Part shown: one piece after another, positions 49,218 to 58,653 of the stretch | Layout of the letters: every line of letters starts with the position of its first letter | How positions within the stretch are numbered: the stretch's first letter is position 1 | NCBI GenBank assembly: GCA_029448655.1 | Contig: JACCLO010000014.1 | Location: 1,612,001 to 1,676,000 of the forward strand | DNA length: 64,000 bases | Source of the DNA: Wolfiporia cocos | Taxonomy: Eukaryota > Basidiomycota > Agaricomycetes > Polyporales > Phaeolaceae | Direction of reading: 5' to 3' | The notes under the pieces: generated by a model | The model's database searches: none | Seen by the model: only the letters and a program-made list of their open reading frames with translations | Told to the model about the DNA's origin: nothing | Made by a program: the position numbers and the translations under genes

Positions 49218-51695
49218 CTAGGCATTCGTCGGCCTCGACGAATTTTCCAAGTTCCCCCCTTCAGAGTGCCTCGGCGTCCTGCTCGTTGTAGATGTCGCCG
49301 TTCCCGCTGAGGGACGGGGTCGTAGGAGTTCGCCATACGAAGTGTTGGCGGCATTCATTCTGTCGATGACCTGGTTGATTGAGCCCACAAGCTCTGCAAA
49401 TATAGTCAGGGCAGTCGAGGATCCAGTGGGTGGCGGATCCGCACTGCCGACATGGTTGTTCAGGCGAGGGCCTCGCTGGTACCCGTAGGGAAGGGATATC
49501 TCTGAGGTATTCTTTGTGTCGATATCTCCAGTGGTGAGCGGCGCGGTGGAGGTTCCGTTGCGCCCACATAGGTAAGGAGGCGGTGTCTCGTTCGTGCTCC
49601 CTCGCACCTTGCTCAAACTCCTCGCGGGTAATGCTCTGCACCGATGGAGATCGTCGAATAGGCGGTGTGCTATTCGCTCTTCGCTGTCGCGCTGGGGTAG
49701 CCCTAGGGCTCGTCGGGCGTGCAGGTGGTTTACGTCTCCCGTTGCCTCCCATACCAGGAATACGTGGCGTCGGGTCTCTAACTCCTGTTCGGCGGGCTCT
49801 CTGAGTCTCGGTAGGCAGTGGAAATAATACTCTATCGCCCTCCATAAAATCAAACGGCCTTGCAACTCGGCGTCGTTTGTCGGTGGTGAAAAAGCGGGCG
49901 GGTCGTGGTACGTATTCGGGTCGGTTGGGAGTAGCGTGCTCGCGATCCTCGAAGTCGTTGAGCGCGTGCCGTAGTCGGGCTGTCGTGGTGGCGGCCAATC
50001 GGTCGATAAGTCTGTCGGTGAGCGATTCGAGTCCCTCTCTCTGCGCTCTGATCTGCCCCTCCATTCGGATGAGGTCCTCGGTGATGTTCTGGTACGAGCT
50101 GTAGACGTGGGTGAGGTCCTGCGCAATGTCGAAGAGGGTCGTCCAGCCATCGGCTCGGCCAGCAAAAGGTCCCTCGGCCCTGTACCAGAGCAGGGCGTGT
50201 CTGATCTGTAGGTGTTGGGGGGAATACCTCCTCTGCGGCGTACCTCTCGGTCGTCCCTCTCTGTGACCCGCATCACTGTGAGGGGTCGGAGCGCGGCGAG
50301 GGAGTTGGTGGCGAGTCGTCGACATACTATTACTGTTCGGTTTTCGAGTGTTGGAGTTGTCCTGACTCTCGTCCTGTGGTAGTCTTTTATCATCTCCTTG
50401 GAGTGCTCCAAGTTCGCCTCGTCTTCCCATGAGTTGTCGGCCGTGGCATAGCCTTTCCATTTGACAAAGTACTGATGCTTCTTTCCTCGCCATCTGTCAG
50501 CCAAGATGGCTTCGACTTCGTATTCCTCCTGTCCCTTGATGATATCAGGTGGCGGCCGTAGGTAATTGGGTCCGTGCACCCTTGTTTCTTTAAATGGTTT
50601 TAGTAAGGCAGCGTGGAATACCGGATGAATTTTCCAGTTCGCCGGTAGCTGCAACCGGTATGTCGTGGGTCCCATCTTTTCTGTGATAGTGAAGGGTCCT
50701 TCCCTTTTTGGTGCCAGCTTGTTAGATTCGTAGGGGATAGTTAGGTTCTTTGCGTCGAGCCAGACCTTATCCCCTTTCTCGAGCTTCGGCAGTTCTCTGA
50801 GGAATCGCCCTGCCATTCTTTTCTGGGCTAATTCATGCGCGATGAATGCCATCTTTTGCGCCTCTTTGATCTTCTTGATCCTGTCGACAGCTGCCGGGAC
50901 GTTCCCTACTCGGTCATAATCTGGGAATCCCCTCGGGACGTATCCTAGGATTATTTCGAGTGGCGCTGGCCGGTTTTCGGTTCGTCTGGTGTTGTGCGCA
51001 AATTCGACGTCCGGCAGTCGCTGTACCCATTGGAATGGATCGTTCATGCAATAGATGCGAAGGTATACTTCGATCTGTTGATTCATTCTTTCGGTTTGTC
51101 CGTCGGTCTGTGGATGGTACGCTGTACTCATCGCTGACTCTGTCCCTTGCAGTTGGCACAGCCCCTTGAAGAGCTTTGATGCGAACTGCGGTCCTCTGTC
51201 TGAAATGATCTTTCGGGGGATGCCGTACTGTGAATATATCTTTCGATGGAATATCTCCGCTGCCCCTTCGCTCGTGATCGTTTTGTCGCATGGGGTGAGA
51301 GAGATGGCCTTGGATAGGCCATGGTCGACAATCACCATCATGGAGTCATACTTTCCGACTCTTGGCAGGTCGGTGACAAAATCAACCGAGCACTGTGAGA
51401 AGGGAAGGGCGTCTTCTCGTGTCGGTATTGGCTGCAAGGGGGGTTTCAGCGGATTCCTATCAGGTTTCATCTGTTGACAGATTGCACAGCCCCGGACGTA
51501 TTCCGCTATCATTGTTCTCATGTCGGGCCACCAAAAGTGGGTCGTTAACCTGTACTGTTGTACCCCAGATCCCAGGGTGTCCGGCCGGGATCGTGTCGTG
51601 GTATTTTGAGATGACGTCCCGTCGAAGGCCCTCGTCCCTTGGCACGTACATCCTGTCCCTGTAGAGCAGTATCCCATCCGTTTGTTGCCATTCAT
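49218..51695 (-). pseudogene. pol: Gy-B pol, integrase and chromodomain part (B3), out of frame with upstream pol
   Basis: An 825-codon stretch whose first 50 or so codons are read out of frame. Real homology starts at TTHFWWPDMRTM in the integrase finger. The integrase core is D105 (CSVDFVTD), D166 (ISDRGPQF) and E202 (TDGQTERMN), with D-35-E spacing. A chromodomain lies at about 391-440 (YEVEAILADRW, WKGYA, SWEDE). After that the frame stays open through the region of ORF3, but there it drifts rapidly between copies, so it is probably not the coding frame. The break from upstream pol is a 1-bp insertion at about 51545 relative to B1. Confidence 0.88.
49261..50325 (-). CDS. Gy-B ORF3, zinc-knuckle protein overlapping the 3' end of pol (B3 copy)
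   Basis: 354 codons from MSTTRHQLPRR (ATG at 50323-50325, A at -3), the same length as in B1. The helical N-terminal half (LLWYRAEGPFAGRADGW, then heptad-like stretches) leads to tandem zinc knuckles CRQCGSATHWILDC and CRACGLNQPGHRQNEC near the C-terminus. Over the last 98 residues B1 and B3 differ at three positions, against about 35 of 132 in the overlapping pol frame, which supports ORF3 as the selected frame. The position, just before the 3' LTR, is where some retroelements carry env-like or accessory genes, but the knuckles suggest RNA or DNA binding. No family is recognised. Confidence 0.75.
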   Translation of the reverse strand: MSTTRHQLPRRAPTPHSDAGHREGRPRGTPQRRYSPQHLQIRHALLWYRAEGPFAGRADGWTTLFDIAQDLTHVYSSYQNITEDLIRMEGQIRAQREGLESLTDRLIDRLAATTTARLRHALNDFEDREHATPNRPEYVPRPARFFTTDKRRRVARPFDFMEGDRVLFPLPTETQRARRTGVRDPTPRIPGMGGNGRRKPPARPTSPRATPARQRRANSTPPIRRSPSVQSITREEFEQGAREHERDTASLPMWAQRNLHRAAHHWRYRHKEYLRDIPSLRVPARPSPEQPCRQCGSATHWILDCPDYICRACGLNQPGHRQNECRQHFVWRTPTTPSLSGNGDIYNEQDAEAL

Positions 51696-54273
51696 CTGCG
51701 GTGGTTCTCGCGGGGAATTCGCCTGTGCCCCCTAGAGCGCGGATCGCCTGTTCCGCAGATTCATCTCGATCGTTGGCGTTCTTGATTCGATCGATAATCG
51801 GGATCTGGATTGCGTGGACGACGAGTTCGTCTGGAATCATGGTGATTCCCTCGTTGTCTTCGTTGCTTTCATCCAGGTGGTACAACCTGGAAAGCGTGTC
51901 GGCCATGACTAGTTTCCTTCCGGGGACGTGCTGCAATTTCAGGTCGAATTGCGAAAGGAAGAGATGCCATCTCGCTTGTCGCCAATTTAGGCGCTGTGCG
52001 CTTCTCCAGTACGTCAGGTTCTGATGATCACTTCGGATCAAGATCCGATGCGGTGCTCCTTCTAACAGGTGCCGCCATTCTTCTAGTGCTCGGACTATTC
52101 CGAGTAGTTCGCGATCGTAGATTTCGTAGTTTCGTTCTGTGGATGTCAGGGATTGTGAGAGATATCCCACTGGCCGTTCACGCCCTGTTTCGTCTGTCTG
52201 TTTTAGCACTGCCCCCGTGGCGAACTGAGATGCGTCTGTTTCGAGGATGAATGGTTTCTCCTTGTCTGGCGTTCCTAGTGCGGGCGCCGCTGTGAATGCC
52301 TGTTTCATGAAGTTGAACGCTTTTTGTTCTTTATCCGTCCACTGGAATCCTGTTCCTGTGACCGTTTTCGTGAGATCTACCAGGGGTCGGGCGTGCGTTG
52401 AGTAATGATCAATAAATTTCCGATAGAAGTTTGCAAATCCTAGGAAGGATCTGACTTCCTTGAGATTTCGGGGAGTCGGCCATTCTTTAATCCCATTGAG
52501 TTTCGCTGGGTCCATCTGGATGTTTCCTGGGGTGATGACTAGTCCTAGAAATTCGACTCTGTCGACACCGAAGGCGCACTTCTCGGGTTTCACAAAGAGA
52601 TGGTTATCCACTAATCTCTGAAGGATCTGCCGTTCCCGTTCCTTGTGTGTTTTCTCGTCTTCTGAGAAAATGAGGATATCGTCCATGTAAACAAGCACCC
52701 ATCCTTCGAGGATTTCTTCTTTCAGGATTTCGTTCATCATTGCCTGAAAGGTCCCGGGTGCATTGCACATTCCGAAAAACATAACCGTGGGTTCGTACAA
52801 CCCTCGGTTTGTTTTGAAGGCCGCTTTCCATTCGTCTCCTTTCTTGATTCGCACGTTGTTGTATCCCGCTCTAAGGTCCATTTTCGTGAAAATCTTCGCT
52901 CCTTTTAGCTTTTCCAGGAGCTCTGAGATTAGTGGCAAGGGATAGACGTTCTTTATCGTCCCTTCGTTCAGATATCGATAATCTTGACAGGGTCGCAGGC
53001 CACTGTCTTTCTTTGGGACGAAAAAGAATGGTGACGCCATCGGGGATTTCGAAGGGACTATGAATCCCTTGGCCAAGTTTTCTTTTAGGAATTCGTCCAG
53101 CGCCTGCTGCTCTTTAGGCGAGAGTGCGTAGACTTTGCAGTCTTTTGGCACGAAGTCGGGTTTTAATTCGATTGCGTGGTCCCATGGTCTCGATGGGGGG
53201 AACGCTGCTGCGGACTCCTTACTGAACACCTTGGCGAAATCTAGTAGGTGTTTGGGGACCATTTCTTCAATCGTTCGTTCTGGTTCGGGGGTTCTCTGTG
53301 CGAATTCCTGGGATTTCGTCAGCACTTTCCGGACAGCGTTTATGATTTGTATCTTTGTTCGGAACTTCTTTCGCGTCTCCCCTTTCTTCCCTATGATCCT
53401 AGGGTTATCTTTCACGAAGCGTCGGATTGCTTCATACTCCTCGGGAGTATAGAGCCGCCGCGCTGTTTCTTCCGGTTGGTCCGTGGATCCAAACCCTTTC
53501 TCCCCTCGTTCTGTTTCATCTAGGTCTTCGACTTCTAAGATGTCGGGGGTGAGGTGTCGTTCAAAAATTATCTGGGCTATTCGCATGCCCGGGATAATTC
53601 TATGCGCTTTGTCTGAGTAGTTGAAGACGATGGCTCCGACGTCTCCTCGGTAGTCCGAGTCTATGATTCCGGCTTGGACTACCAGTCCGTGTCTAAGGGT
53701 GTTGCCTGATCGTCCGGCCAGCCTTCCATATGATCCCTTCGGGATCTTCATTTTTACTCCCGTGGAGACAAGTTTCCATCCTCCAGCGGGAATCTCGGTT
53801 TCTTCTGCGGCGTATAGGTCATACCCTGCCGCTTCTTGGGTCCCCCTTGTTGGAATTTTCCCTTCTGGGGCGACTACCATCTCCACCGTATCCATTCGGA
53901 TCGTGGCTTCTTGTTTCTTTTCTTCTGCCCCTAGTATTGATCGTACATCGACTGTTTGGTCCTTCCAGTCGATTGTGGGGTTTTCGTCTTTTAGCCATCC
54001 ATACCCGAGAATCATATTCTCTGTTCCGATTGATCCTACTAGGAATCGGACTTTTCGTGTTTTCTGGGTTTTCGGATATCGTAGGAGTATGGTGGCTTCC
54101 CGGTCTATTCGTCCATCTTTGTTTTCTGTTCCGTCAACATTTTTGACGATGATCGGGTTCTTTAAAGGTTGCGTGGGCACCTTGTATTTTTCTACCACTC
54201 TGCTGTGGATCAGGTTCGACATTGCCCCTGAGTCGATTAGTGCATTGCACTTCACGGGTTTTGCCAACGTCAT
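51460..54273 (-). CDS. pol: Gy-B pol, protease-dUTPase-RT-RNase H part (B3), frameshifted in integrase finger
   Basis: 937 codons. The aspartic protease is at residues 1-100 (ALIDSGAMSN). A complete dUTPase follows at about 127-265, with motifs AAGYDLYA (148-155), GRLAGRSGNT (183-192), GIIDSDYRGDV (202-212), MRIAQII (230-236) and RGEKGFGST (256-264). RT comes next with YMDDILIFSEDE near 527, then RNase H (ILETDASQFATGAVL) and the first half of the integrase finger. The dUTPase thus lies between protease and RT. The frame is -1 relative to gag, and homology extends upstream of the ATG to the gag stop. A 1-bp insertion at about 51545 ends the frame early, so this copy cannot make a full integrase. 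Confidence 0.93.
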   Translation of the reverse strand: MTLAKPVKCNALIDSGAMSNLIHSRVVEKYKVPTQPLKNPIIVKNVDGTENKDGRIDREATILLRYPKTQKTRKVRFLVGSIGTENMILGYGWLKDENPTIDWKDQTVDVRSILGAEEKKQEATIRMDTVEMVVAPEGKIPTRGTQEAAGYDLYAAEETEIPAGGWKLVSTGVKMKIPKGSYGRLAGRSGNTLRHGLVVQAGIIDSDYRGDVGAIVFNYSDKAHRIIPGMRIAQIIFERHLTPDILEVEDLDETERGEKGFGSTDQPEETARRLYTPEEYEAIRRFVKDNPRIIGKKGETRKKFRTKIQIINAVRKVLTKSQEFAQRTPEPERTIEEMVPKHLLDFAKVFSKESAAAFPPSRPWDHAIELKPDFVPKDCKVYALSPKEQQALDEFLKENLAKGFIVPSKSPMASPFFFVPKKDSGLRPCQDYRYLNEGTIKNVYPLPLISELLEKLKGAKIFTKMDLRAGYNNVRIKKGDEWKAAFKTNRGLYEPTVMFFGMCNAPGTFQAMMNEILKEEILEGWVLVYMDDILIFSEDEKTHKERERQILQRLVDNHLFVKPEKCAFGVDRVEFLGLVITPGNIQMDPAKLNGIKEWPTPRNLKEVRSFLGFANFYRKFIDHYSTHARPLVDLTKTVTGTGFQWTDKEQKAFNFMKQAFTAAPALGTPDKEKPFILETDASQFATGAVLKQTDETGRERPVGYLSQSLTSTERNYEIYDRELLGIVRALEEWRHLLEGAPHRILIRSDHQNLTYWRSAQRLNWRQARWHLFLSQFDLKLQHVPGRKLVMADTLSRLYHLDESNEDNEGITMIPDELVVHAIQIPIIDRIKNANDRDESAEQAIRALGGTGEFPARTTADEWQQTDGILLYRDRMYVPRDEGLRRDVISKYHDTIPAGHPGIWGTTVQVNDPLLVARHENNDSGIRPGLCNLSTDET

Positions 54274-54362
54274 GATTACCGGGATGAAGAGGGATCGATT
54301 CTTCTCGAACGAGGTAATTACATGCGCTGCTTTCTCGGAGGGTAAGACCGTGGGCTTCCCTC

Positions 54363-56141
54363 CTAGGCAAAATCCTGTTCTTCTACGAGCCTTGCTAGGA
54401 GCTCGGGGTTCTTGGCTTTCAGGGCTCTTATTGCTGTGACCGCTCTGTTAGCGGTAATGTATTCAGTCTCTTCTTCAGAGACTTCTTCGATGCGAGCTTC
54501 TTGCTCGGCTTCTTCTTCTTCGGTCTTTCGAGTAGTCCGCCTAGGGCGGGCTGGCTTCCTCGGCCTCTTCGGGCAGTTTCGCGACATATGCCCTGGCTGA
54601 TGACAGATGAAGCATTTTCCCTTCTTGATGTGATCGTCCCTTTCCTGGGTGGTCATTTGATCTACATCCATCGCATTCGGATCTTTCGGTGCGGTTGTCT
54701 GTGGAGCACTAGTACGTCCGTTATTCTGGTTCGAGGCTTGCCAACCCTTTTTCTTGACAAACGGTTTGTCCCGTTTCAAGAATATCTTGTATGTGTTTTC
54801 GTAGTACGAGGCGGTGGACTGCCACTCATCAATGGTCGCTGGTAGCGGCCGAACACCGATGATGTATCGGGTCGTGTGTTCCGGTAACCCTTTCTCGAAG
54901 AGGGTTATGAGCAGCGCATTTCCATCTGCGCTGTATCGATCGTACTGGGCTTTTCCAGCCAAGTTGTTGAACTCGGTGATATAATCATCGATGTCCTTCC
55001 TGTCCTGGGTTACGTCCAGGATTTTCTTCCGCGCCTTCTGTACCTCTTCGATGGCTCCGAAGGCTTTTTGGAAGTCTGCATCAAACTGTGCAAGACTAGG
55101 CGGGAAGAATCGTTTCGTCTGGGGGTTTGTATAAACCCGGTGATAATTCTGTTTCCATTGGCCCGTTTTCCCCTTGTTCGAAATATAAGAGAGGATAAAG
55201 ATCACCCTCTGTACGTCGTTCTGGAATGATGTTTCGTACATCGTAAACCAGGAATTGCATTGGTTTATGAAGTTCTGCATGTCAGATCGTTCCCCGTCGA
55301 ATACGTCTGGGGGATTGATCTTTATCCTTGGGGGTCGGTAATACGGGTTCGGCGCCGGAGGTTGAGGCTGCGGCGCATTCGGTGGTGGAGGCCATCCCGG
55401 GGGTCCTCCTCCTCCCGGGTATCCTCCGCCCGGGTTTCCTGGGTTTCCTCCGGGGTTCCCTGGATTCCCTCCAGGGTTTCCTCCTCCGGGGTTCGCGGGG
55501 GTTCCTCTTGCGGAGGTTCGTCCAAATAGGCCTGAAGGCCATGTTCCTGGGTTTGTCGTTCCCATTCCTCCGCTTGGGCTAGTCCAAGACGGATTTCCTC
55601 CGCTACCCATTCCGGGTGCATTCTGTGGGGGGTTTCCAAAGAGGTCTGTTCCTCCAGCCATAGACCCAATCCCACCCTGCGCAAAAGCAGATATAAATCC
55701 TGGAGGTTCCTGTCCTCCGGTCTGGCTGTTATCTGTTCCTGTAAGATTTCCAGGATTTCTCCCATCATCTCCGATGCGCTCAATTCCTGCCATTCCTGTG
55801 GCGCCTGAAGGCTGATTCGTATTTCCATTGGCATCGGAGGTTCTGTTGATGGTTCCGTTTTCGGTCAACGTTGCAGTTGACATTGGAGGGATTTCTCCAA
55901 ATCGTTTAAATGCTTCACGCGTTATTTCCCAAGCGGTCGTTCCTGCGGAGGGGTATACTTGTACCCACTTCGATGCCCTATCTTCTCTGGGGACGACAAC
56001 AATTCCTCCGCGGTTACGGAAGGCTCCAATGGTGTCAGTCCACTCGTATTGGTTGAGTCTGTAGACTCCCTGAATGTCCTCGGGCAAGAGTTCAATCAGT
56101 CGTGCAGGGAATTCTGGTCCAAATATCATATGCCCTTGCAC
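54363..56141 (-). CDS. gag: Gy-B Gag, B3 copy
   Basis: 592 aa from MQGHMIFGPEFPARLIELLP, only 35 nt inside the 5' LTR. A Gly/Pro-rich, repeat-like stretch occupies about residues 200-285 (GGNPGNPGG units). The capsid domain is at about 290-460 (GERSDMQNFINQCNSWFTMY, FQKAFGAIEEVQ). A CCHC knuckle CFICHQPGHMSRNC follows, with basic and then acidic tails. It would form the particle core and bind RNA. Compared with B1 there are in-frame length differences in the Gly-rich part, and no disruption. Confidence 0.95.
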   Translation of the reverse strand: MQGHMIFGPEFPARLIELLPEDIQGVYRLNQYEWTDTIGAFRNRGGIVVVPREDRASKWVQVYPSAGTTAWEITREAFKRFGEIPPMSTATLTENGTINRTSDANGNTNQPSGATGMAGIERIGDDGRNPGNLTGTDNSQTGGQEPPGFISAFAQGGIGSMAGGTDLFGNPPQNAPGMGSGGNPSWTSPSGGMGTTNPGTWPSGLFGRTSARGTPANPGGGNPGGNPGNPGGNPGNPGGGYPGGGGPPGWPPPPNAPQPQPPAPNPYYRPPRIKINPPDVFDGERSDMQNFINQCNSWFTMYETSFQNDVQRVIFILSYISNKGKTGQWKQNYHRVYTNPQTKRFFPPSLAQFDADFQKAFGAIEEVQKARKKILDVTQDRKDIDDYITEFNNLAGKAQYDRYSADGNALLITLFEKGLPEHTTRYIIGVRPLPATIDEWQSTASYYENTYKIFLKRDKPFVKKKGWQASNQNNGRTSAPQTTAPKDPNAMDVDQMTTQERDDHIKKGKCFICHQPGHMSRNCPKRPRKPARPRRTTRKTEEEEAEQEARIEEVSEEETEYITANRAVTAIRALKAKNPELLARLVEEQDFA

Positions 56142-56163
56142 CGTGGTAGGTGAGGGAGTGATA

Positions 56164-56174
56164 AGCTCGACCTT
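56164..56174 (-). promoter_or_regulatory. Self-complementary PBS of B3
   Basis: AGCTCGACCTT here is the exact reverse complement of AAGGTCGAGCT at 56500-56510 in the LTR. A TATATAAA box (minus strand, 56538-56545) begins 35 nt upstream of 56510, placing the transcript start on this sequence. It sits 1 nt inside the LTR. The same pairing is present in B1. Confidence 0.8.
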
Positions 56175-56175
56175 C

Positions 56176-56883
56176 TGTTACGGGTCGAATACCCGTTCGT
56201 ATATTCGAGTCGCGAATATAGATCGTTCTTCTGCACGTAGGCACGTCGCCGTATGCAAGGCAAATACTCGTTAGATGCCTTCGGGTCCTAAGTGAAGTCC
56301 TTAGGAGATCGGTTAATATCCAATACGCGTTAGAGGATATAATCTGTTCAGGTGCGAGTCGAATAGAATATAAGACTCGCCTAAGTCCGAGAAGTCAATG
56401 TGCACTTTGAGGACTTAGTCGTTCGGTTGCTCGAATGAGAAATACTGAGCGTAGTTTCCTACGTTTGAGAATGAGTATAAGACTTCTTGTTTATACAACA
56501 AGGTCGAGCTGAAGAGCCTCGACAGTAAGTACATAAGTTTATATACTACGTTGGGTTTTAGGGGTCAAGCCAGTCCCAGATGTCACCGATACTATCTACG
56601 CTATAGTACCAAACGTTTGATAGGTATGTAGTGATATACCTGAGACGATAGATAGGAATGATGGCGGTTGAACGCCATCTATCAGCTAATAAACGATGAA
56701 CGTGAAACGGTGGCAGAGTTGGATCTGCCAAAGATGAAACGCGCCCTATAGACTAGTACAACCGGGGATGCGCCCAGTAGAGTCACGAGTAGCCAGGGAG
56801 GTTGGTTGCGCAACAAGTCCCTGTATCGTATTCGCCTCATGGTGAGTTCTGTCGATATTCGAAAAATTAGAATGTCCGTAACA
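56176..56883 (-). repeat. B3 5' LTR (right)
   Basis: 708 bp, TGTTACGGGTCG to GTCCGTAACA, followed by the GGATG target duplication. It differs from the split left LTR at three C/T sites. Confidence 0.96.
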
Positions 56884-56888
56884 GGATG

Positions 56889-57301
56889 TGTATATATACC
56901 TGGAACCGCAGTGACACCTAACGGTGTCATTATGCCCTTTTAGCGAAGGGGGCTTGCATAGCACGTGAGCGGTTCCACGAGCAATTGTAACAGGTGCTCT
57001 CAATGATCAGAAAAGGTACTAAAGGCTTGAAATTGGCGTGTGACAGCCTTCTAAAGCACTAATGATGCTAGATATAGCATTAAATCATCTGGTATGAGCC
57101 CAATCTCAGCAATTGTCTAAGTCACTGGTCCTCGTTTGTGGCTGGTTAGACGCTCTTGTAGTTGCAGTTAGATGCGCTTATGGCTGCAGTTAGACACTCT
57201 TCTTCTTTGACAAAATACGATTGTATACCACAACAGCAGGCTCAGTTCAGAAACAGTTGTGCAAGGCACGGTGAGAATGTATATTAAATGTGAGAAGGAG
57301 C
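56889..57301. other. No supported gene
   Basis: Intergenic sequence between B3 and the second MITE copy; nothing is recognised. Confidence 0.4.
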
Positions 57302-57304
57302 AGG

Positions 57305-57571
57305 CACCAGGGGCATTATCTAATGACTTTGTCGGAAACATGTTGATATCATTGTAATAAGTGATCAAATGCAAATATAATGCATTTGCTGATAACATCG
57401 TAAGAAACACAGGACCTCAGCTGACCATGGGCTGCATAAAGATCCAGACACCGGGGGCATTATCTAATGAAGATATTATATAAGCAATCAACGCATTATG
57501 TTCACATTTGATCACTTATTTAAATGATACCAACATGTTTCTGACAAAGTCATTAGATAATGCCCCCGGTG
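57305..57571. mobile_element. Short inverted-repeat DNA element (MITE), copy 2
   Basis: 267 bp, homologous along its length to 22733-22987. Terminal inverted repeats of about 80 bp start CACC(A/G)GGGGCATTATCTAA. The 3-bp duplication AGG flanks it (57302-57304, 57572-57574). An internal extra copy of the terminal motif is at about 57449, at the same place as in copy 1. There is no coding capacity. Confidence 0.8.
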
Positions 57572-57574
57572 AGG

Positions 57575-58653
57575 GCGCACCAATAGACGTGCTTCTGAAC
57601 AGCAGTCTCTGCGGGCATCAGCGCAACACGTTTTCCGCCTCCCAGTCGCATTTTCGCGTGAACCATTGCAGACATCAATTATACGCCGCTACATACATGG
57701 GTGTGCAATGGCGCAAAAACATAAAGTGTCTTTCTCGAAGAGAAATTTCGAAATCAATGAGTAATTTGGAAAAATCTACATGAGAAATGAGTTCTAAAAA
57801 AATCTGTTGCAGCGTTGCACAGATATACATGTACCCTACAACTTAAGATAGACCCAAGTCATACTCAATCACGTCACATGACCAAAATCTGTCACGCCGA
57901 GGCAAGTTTGACAGAGTGGGCAACTTGCATTTGACATAACAATGGTCAAAGACCATTTGAGTAAAATATAAAACCTGAGATCTCTTGCAAACACAAAGGT
58001 TGAGGATTCTCAGGTTTTCGATTTTTGATAAAGTGCATCAGTCCCTTCTTATGTGGCTATTTATATGGCCGACCCGTCGAATTAGTCAGCATCGCACAAT
58101 TTAGGAGGATGACATTATCCATCGAATATATGCCCAGACATACAGATTGTGTCTTCCAACATGTAGTCTCAAGAGACCATTGCTAAGAGCATACAATCCA
58201 CAAAGCGAACATTCAAAGGTATGATATACTCCCTCGTTATATTGTGAGTTAATTGTTGACATTTACATAAATTCTATATGCGTTCGCAGATGTTTATGGA
58301 TGCATACCGCAAGGGACTCTCTGGCTCCCAAGCAGCTTGGGCGGCGATCATGGTCGTAGAGTGACCCCAGAAGGTGTCTCGGCCAAGCTAGACAATGTAA
58401 CATAGATTGAATCCTTTCATGCCCAGGACAGCACGTGTACTCTGTTTTTGTAATTTACATATCATGTAATAGACAAGTCCTGATCATGCCGGATTAGTCT
58501 GCGGCACGTGGATGTCACGGTGTGACACCCCCTGATGACTTGGGTCCTGACGCTGGCTGGTGCTGTGACTGAATGCACGTAGCGCCGGATCACGGGGACC
58601 ATTCCCACCTCGCAGGCGTTGGCGTTTGGCGTTGCCGCAACGCGCTCCCCAGC
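57575..58653. other. No supported gene; upstream region of bL28m
   Basis: AT-rich non-coding sequence. The last few hundred bases are probably the promoter of the bL28m gene, without an obvious TATA box. Confidence 0.4.

Larger units (their letters stand above)
38524..56883 (-). mobile_element. Gy-B copy 3 (B3), complete young Ty3/gypsy chromovirus carrying nested A3
   Basis: 8385 bp of its own sequence. The left (3') LTR is in two pieces, 38524-38817 and 48793-49206, split by A3. The interior is 49207-56175 and the right (5') LTR is 56176-56883. The target duplication GGATG is perfect (38519-38523, 56884-56888). The two LTRs, once the A3 insertion is discounted, are both 708 bp and differ at three sites by eye, so the insertion is recent. 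pol has one frameshift in the integrase finger. Confidence 0.96.

Noticed and set aside
49218..50300. Treating the whole 825-aa B3 frame as Pol tail
   Set aside because: Beyond the chromodomain this frame has about 27 percent replacements between B1 and B3 and stops in B1, while ORF3 in the other frame is nearly constant.
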